Of a stretch of DNA of 64,000 bases, positions 57,857 to 64,000 are shown one piece after another. The DNA is from Pegea sp. RAD2-039 (lineage: Eukaryota > Chordata > Thaliacea > Salpida > Salpidae): NCBI GenBank assembly GCA_034620365.1, contig JAQGEQ010000324.1:1-64000 (forward strand). Direction: 5' to 3'. The notes under the pieces are model-generated. The model made no database searches. It saw only the letters and a list, made by a program, of their open reading frames with translations, and was not told where the DNA came from. How positions within the stretch are numbered: the first letter of the stretch is position 1; the number at the start of each line of letters is the position of its first letter. Made by a program: the position numbers and the translations under genes.

Positions 57857-60800
57857 ATGGGGATTCCTAAGTTCTATAGATGGATAACTGAACGATACCC
57901 TTGCACAAAAGGAGTTGTAAAAGAACAAGAGGTAAGAAGAAATTCAAATCCAATAATTTTTTTTATGTTTCAAAAAGACTATTTTTTTCTAATGAATAAA
58001 ATTAGTTGGTTAATCCCCATTATATTTTGTGATTAATTGTGTTTGAACCTTTTTAAGTTAATTTTCATCAAAATGTTTCTTTATAAAATAATTTTTTAGT
58101 TTAATCATTTTGTTTTATACATCTAAACAAAGTCATTTTTGTTTTCATAAATATTTATCTTAGAGATAATTTCTATCATAATTTGCTTCTTTATTTGTTC
58201 AACATCTTTTAATGACGTTTTTTCACAGGTTCCTGAATTTGATAACTTATATTTGGATATGAATGGAATCATCCATAACTGCTCACATCCAAATGGAATT
58301 AATTTACATTTCAATAAACCTGAAGAACAAATTTTTATAGATATATGTAGTTACATAGAGGTAATTATGAAATTGCTCAATTAATTATGTTTCTTCCATA
58401 TTTATCTTATTTTTATTTAATATTTATTTTAGGCATTATTTCGAATAGTTGAACCTAAAAAAGTATTTTTTATGGCGGTTGATGGTGTAGCTCCACGGGC
58501 TAAAATGAACGAACAACGAGGGAGACGCTTCAAGTATAAATCTTGATAATTAGTTTCAAATCACAGTCTTATTCTCACTTATTTATAAAACAATCAGTGA
58601 CCGTTTCGATTGCTCAAATCTTCTATTTTTATTGATTAAACTTTTCTTTAATACCTTTTTTTAAAATATATTTTCTGATTAGTTTTTTTTATCATTGTAG
58701 TAAAAAACTGATTTGATTTCTCAATATCTTATCTGTTTTAGGCACGCTAAACAAACTGAAGAAAAAATCAGAGAGGCTAAATATAAAGGCGAGAGTTTGC
58801 CAAGCGAAAAAGCCTTTGACACCAACTCAATAACTCCAGGTGAATGTAGTATTGATTAAAGTAACATATTCAAAAATTTGTTTGTTATTGTTCTCTAAAC
58901 TGTTATCCAAATTTCTAGGAACTGACTTCATGATAAGACTTCAAGAACAATTAGAGTTCTTTGTTAAAAATAAAATCACAACAGATTTAACATGGCAAGG
59001 TATTCAAATCTATCTTTCCGGGCATCAAGTTAGTTCTAACGTTTTTAATCAATTTGTTTTTTAAAACTGTGGTAAAAAGGGTTTCAAATGATAAAATCTG
59101 AAAAAAATTCAATCTGAATTTATAGACCCCTGGCGAAGGAGAACATAAAATAATGGAATTTATTCGTTACCAAAAAACCTTACCTGATTATAATCCTAAT
59201 ACAAGACACTGTTTTTATGGATCAGATGCAGATCTTATGATTTTAACCCTTTCAACTCACGAGCCTCATTTCTCCTTGCTAAGGTGAGTCATTCAAATTG
59301 ATTTCTTTGATGTTCTCTCATCAAATTTCTGCTGTTTTTCAAGGGAAGAAGTTAAATTTGGTAGAAGCAAATCTACAAAGTTAATGCCACGGGCAGAAGA
59401 CATCACTTTTAACTGGACGCATATATCTCTCCTGCGCGGTTATATTGATCAAGAATTTAAGCAATTAAAGGTTTATCATGTCAGAAATTTGTGATTTTAT
59501 CTAATTATGTCTTTATTCAGCAATTACTTCCTTTCAAATATGATATTGAATCAATTATTGATGATTGGATTTTAATGGGGTTTCTAGTTGGAAATGATTT
59601 TGTTCCTAATCTTCCAAACTTACATATAAGCGCGAATGCTTTGCCGATTTTATATAAATGTTACATCGAGTTACTACCGAAGTTAGACGGGTATTTAAAC
59701 GAAAAAGGAATAATCAACAAGAAACGTTTTCAATGTTACATCAATGCCTTGGAAAAGGTATTTTGAATAATTTATCAAATTATTCATCTTTATATTATTC
59801 CAAAGTGATTCAAAAACAAACAAATAATTTATTTATTATCCTTTTTTCTGATTCGTTAAACTTATTTCACTATCTCTAGATTTGAAAGTAGAACTAATTC
59901 TTCCCCTTTATATAAGTTCACTCAGCGAAATTGAAATATGTTTTCAGTTTGATGAAGAAATGTTCGAAGATGTGTATTCCAGCTACAGATGGTTAGAAAC
60001 GAAAAGACCAGACAATAGTGAAAGTGAAAGTGCAAACCTTGAAGAGTCGAAATCATTGAAAGTTGTGACAGGTTTCATCTTCTTTTATTTATTTTACAAT
60101 ATGCAACAACATTTTGTTACAAAAACTTCTATCTTATCGCAACTATACAATTTTTTAATCAAACAGATCTTGCAATCGAGCAAGGGACCATTTCACCTGA
60201 TGACGATAATGTCGATGAAGATGAAGATGAAAAAAATACTTTTGAAACAGAATTTCAATCGTATAAAAAAGGTTACTACGAAGAAAAGTTTCATGTTGAT
60301 GTAGGTAACAAGCCTTTCTGATTAATCGAATAAATTGCGATTTGTTTTCAGCCAACATACGTCCAAATAGCTTCTATATGTTTTGAGTATATGCTTGCCT
60401 TACAGTGGATATGTCATTATTATTACAATGGAATCCAATCATGGCGTTGGTATGTTTCTCATATCGACCATATTTTAATAATCTAGATTTCAATTTATTT
60501 AAAAACTTTATTGATCAATTGAAACTTCTTACATTAAATCTAGGTTCTATCCATACCATTATGCGCCGTTTATATCCGATTTAAAAAATATCGATGAGAT
60601 GAAGCTGAAATACAAGATGAGCAGTCCCCTACTTCCATTCGAGCAACTTCTCGCTGTCCTACCTCCATACAGCAAAGACTGCTTACCTCAACAATTCTGG
60701 GTTTGCTCTTCTCAACAATATCTTTTGATCTCAAACATCCATTTTTTCAGAAACTATTTGATGAGGACTCAGTAATTGGGGATTTCTACCCACGTGACTT

Positions 60801-63800
60801 CGTGTCTGATCTTAATGGGAAGAAGCATGAATGGGAAGCAGTGATTTGTATCCCCTTCGTCCACGAGGTTCCATTCCATTCTCTTCATCTCTTCCCTGCT
60901 TTTAATCTTTGTTGGTTGCTTAGCAACGCTTACTAGACGCTATGGCTCCCTGTTTACTCGAACTTTCCGAGAGCGATCGTCGAAGAAATCAGCATGCTCC
61001 TTGTCATCTTTATCAACACGATCCTGATCTTTCTGATCACGTGACTTCCACGCTACCACAAAACTTCCCCGACATCATCAGCTCCACCGCAAGGTCTGTC
61101 CCATTTCATCTTCTACTTTCGCATTTCAGAATCTTATTTCAGACTGGAGAGAATTCCTCTGCAAAAGTGGATCAAAAAGAACTTTCATGAATACAACAAG
61201 GGTTTGTTAGAGGGTTGTAACTTGAATATGTACTTCAAAGGCTTTCCTGTCCTCTCCAACCTACCTATCACGTACGGATACCTCCTCTACAACTCTTCCA
61301 GCTGTTTGCATTTTCAATTTTTCTAGAACTTATATGAAGAAACAAAAGGTGAAAGTCTTTGACCATCCAGGCCAGGAAGAAAATATGATCATCAAGATCT
61401 TGCAAGGCAATGAAGTGGAAGAAGACGAAGAGCAATCAATTGTGAAATTGATGAACAATTTGGTAACTTTTGACCTAAACTTGTAAATATACTGATTAAA
61501 ATTCAATAAAGTTGCATCATTCGGATTGACTTGCTGATCAAATGTGTTCAATAATTGATCAACTTTTTACTTGTAGACTATTGATAGGATTCAGAAAAGG
61601 TTGCTTGGTCAATGTGTGTTTGTGAATTGGCCTGATTTAGTTGAAGCTAAAGTCGTAGGAATATCAAATGGAAGTATACAGGTAGTTTACACTTGCTATA
61701 TGAAGTTAGTCCAATCAATTCGTGTTTATAAATATTTCGAAAAATACCCAAGCAATCATCTTATAACCACAAAATTATATTTTAACTTTTAAAATTTGTT
61801 GGTATGTTTTTGAAGAACTTAAATGGTTGAATTAATCCCAAATATTCCATATTTGAAAATTACTAACTTTTTTCATTTAGGTCTATTTTCTAAAGTTCTT
61901 TTATTAATAGAGAATTTTTACGTCAAGCCTTTTTAGATTAGAACCTCTTTAACGATCTTTAATATTTCAGAAGCTATCTTTATCGCTAAGACATTGTTTT
62001 TAAACAGTTCTAAAAGTCCTTAACAACTACAAATTACTTTTGTGTAGAAGTTGTTCTCAAACTAAACGATGTGTTGTCTTATAATCACACTATTTGATGT
62101 TAAGTGCTCTGTTGTTTGTTGCAGTATACACATAACAGTGAAGATTCGGCTGGTGTATTCACAACAAGAACATTAAATGCAAGAGAACAGAAACAATTCA
62201 ATTCAAATGTTCACGATATTACAGAGAAGTGATAACTCATCACATATCATCCAATACTTTCACTATTCACCTCTTAGACATTTAACTCGTCGAGGTATTG
62301 ACATTGGTAGGACCAAAATTCTAGTTTATGCCCAGAATATGCTGGGATATCATTACACTTCTCATAAACCAGGAGACTTAACTTTCCGTAAACAATGGTC
62401 CTCTGACACTAAGGCTTACCCTGCGCAAGCTGTAATAAAGGTCTTTATCACCAACTTGTAATAACTCTTCAATTGATATTTAAGATAATCAGATCAAGTT
62501 GATTTCTAGAAGCTTACTCTTTAACACTTTTAAAAATTATTTTTAGGATATTCTTGTAAAAGAAGATGATTTTCAAAGCTCCTTATCATTTAGTTCTGTC
62601 TTTCCGAAAAACTCTACAGTTTACAGTCTTTCTTTATCTAATTATGGATCCGCAGGAAAAGTAAGTTTTACTGTGTGGTAGATTCTAATGTCAAATTGAA
62701 ATCATTTCCAAAATTTTAAAAACTGAATAATTAACTGGAAACTGAATTAATAAACATATAACTTTGTGATTGTAATCTTTTATTAAACTGAAATGAGATG
62801 TCAAAGCACCACCGCTTGAAGATCTGATTTATACGATCACTTTTATATCTAGTATCTTTTAATGTTAGGTTTTAGGCACGACACCAGATGAAGTTACCGT
62901 GGAGTTTACATCAGTATCACAACCTGATCTTTCTGTAGTCAAATTGAGACTTAAAGTAAATCTCATTTTCATTCCGACATATTTCTTTTACTAATTTACT
63001 TTCGCATCTTCGAGTTACATCTTCATCGATTTCTTCCGTTTGTGTTTTAACAAAAGGAGCTATCAAGTTATCAACCTGGCTGGAAAATGGCTCAATCTTT
63101 AAAGATCACTGGCTATTTACTGTCTAGAATCACTGGGTCTATTTATCTTCATCAGTAAGTTGCTTTAGTCTTCCTGATCCTTACTTTTTTGCTTCATATT
63201 TAAACAAAATCTGTTTTTTTACTTTAAATCAAACCTTCGGTAATGATTTGGATTTGTTGATTTCATTTTCAATATATTTAGAGCAGAATCAGATAAAAAG
63301 AGAAATATTGGTTTGAATCTTCGCTTTTGTAAAGAATGCTGTGGAATTGAAGGTTATACTATACGAAGAAACAGGGAGTGGTTGTACTCCCCTGCCTTGT
63401 TTGAAGTTTTGAAGGATTACATAAAAAAGTAAACTGAATTTTCACCCCTTTCAACTTTATCGTGTTTATTTCTTCAAAGTTTCCCTGAAGTCTTCATTTA
63501 TCTGAAGAAAGCTCTAGCAAATGGTAAAGACAACTTCAAGGCTAGTGAGATGTTCAATAGGGATGACTTGTCAGTTCTGATTTCTTCTTTTGTCATCAAA
63601 TTTCAAGAAGTCTTTCGACAGAAACGAAAAACTTCAGGAGTTATCCAAATTTCTAAGATCTTTGCCTTGTTACCGTGGCAACAAAGTTCACGAAAGTTCT
63701 GAAGTATTAGAAGCATCAGCAGTTGAGGTTGTCGTAGATACAATTAAGAAGCATAAAGAGGTATAAAATTGATCATGTGTCCTTGAAACATTATTTTATC

Positions 63801-63945
63801 TTCAAAAATTATCTTTTGCCAAACAGAAATCTGCTGAAGTTAAACAATACACGACACACATGAATCCAAACTTACTCTACAAGAGGTCGGCTCATCAACG
63901 TCTCATGGCTCCAGACAGAACAGCGTCTTATGAGATGCTAGATAG
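57857..63945 (+). CDS. XRN1: XRN1 5'-3' exoribonuclease (3' part outside the window)
   Basis: Cytoplasmic exonuclease that degrades decapped mRNA. Exons: 57857-57931, 58229-58360, 58433-58533, 58742-58839, 58919-59028, 59126-59283, 59344-59470, 59521-59757, 59948-60071, 60167-60300, 60352-60449, 60544-60700, 60751-60867, 60924-61093, 61143-61271, 61327-61462, 61577-61681, 62125-62228, 62278-62440, 62547-62660, 62869-62955, 63057-63154, 63282-63428, 63480-63573, 63608-63760, 63827-63945: 1,095 codons so far, ending in phase 2 at a donor (human protein about 1,700). Catalytic motifs are intact: [60 protein letters not shown]. The later PAZ/Tudor-type region is recognisable ([22 protein letters not shown]). 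The 34-nt intron at 63574-63607 is doubtful. Confidence 0.95.
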
Positions 63946-64000
63946 GTATGTTTGATACGACATCTTTAGTTTAAATACTTTGATGTTCATCTTCTAAACA

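Noticed and set aside
57677-58314. Minus-strand open frames near the XRN1 start
   Set aside because: They overlap XRN1 exons 1 and 2 antisense and show no motif.
60301-60304. XRN1 exon 10 donor at 60305
   Set aside because: This site gives the wrong phase and a stop in exon 11; the donor at 60301 (GTAGGT) keeps the homologous frame.
1-64000. CRISPR array, operons or bacterial gene cluster
   Set aside because: No regularly spaced direct repeats; genes are intron-split and carry animal-type domains.

Overview
This window looks like nuclear DNA from an AT-rich (roughly 70-75% A+T) invertebrate metazoan. Genes are split by GT-AG introns, some only about 50 nt long. The gene set includes animal-type orthologues (NFRKB, CCDC81, TSSK kinase, UBE2S, DOLPP1, XRN1, a rhodopsin-class GPCR and TSP1-repeat proteins). 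There is also a eukaryotic tRNA-Ile and there are non-LTR retrotransposons. I cannot name the phylum. Exon chains were built by hand from splice sites, reading phase and remembered family motifs; no alignment was run.

Layout. 0.2-3.3 kb: NFRKB (INO80 subunit) on the minus strand. 6.5-14.5 kb: CCDC81 on the plus strand, 16 exons. 14.9-17.8 kb: three tandem, intronless, minus-strand genes for PGAM5-like proteins. All three lack both catalytic histidines, and this array is the most unusual part of the window. 18.8-19.8 kb: truncated LINE copy. 20.2-21.2 kb: TSSK-like kinase, minus, divergent from a plus-strand C-type-lectin-like/TSP1/transmembrane protein at 21.9-23.9 kb. 24.2-26.2 kb: remains of an RWDD1-like gene broken up by LINE fragments. 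26.4-27.7 kb: secreted protein with six TSP1-like repeats, minus. 28.1 kb: a 165-bp inverted-repeat element. 28.3-31.0 kb: decayed LINE with endonuclease and reverse transcriptase. 31.3-32.7 kb: UBE2S, minus. 35.3-36.4 kb: LINE piece and a pogo/Tigger remnant. 38.9 kb: tRNA-Ile(AAU). 40.1-51.0 kb: GPCR in ten exons. 51.1-52.2 kb: exon-like segments on the minus strand, unassigned. 56.2-56.9 kb: DOLPP1, single exon. 57.9 kb to the right edge: XRN1, 26 exons seen and continuing out of the window.

Most genes are unrelated housekeeping or cilium/testis-type genes (RNA decay, chromatin remodelling, ubiquitin chain extension, N-glycan lipid recycling, cilium-associated). Two sets look like local families: the PGAM5-like pseudo-phosphatase array, and the neighbouring TSP1-domain receptor and secreted TSP1-repeat protein, which could act together at the cell surface. 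Repeats belong to at least two LINE families, one DNA transposon and one foldback element. Large intergenic stretches are AT-rich with no gene I could support.
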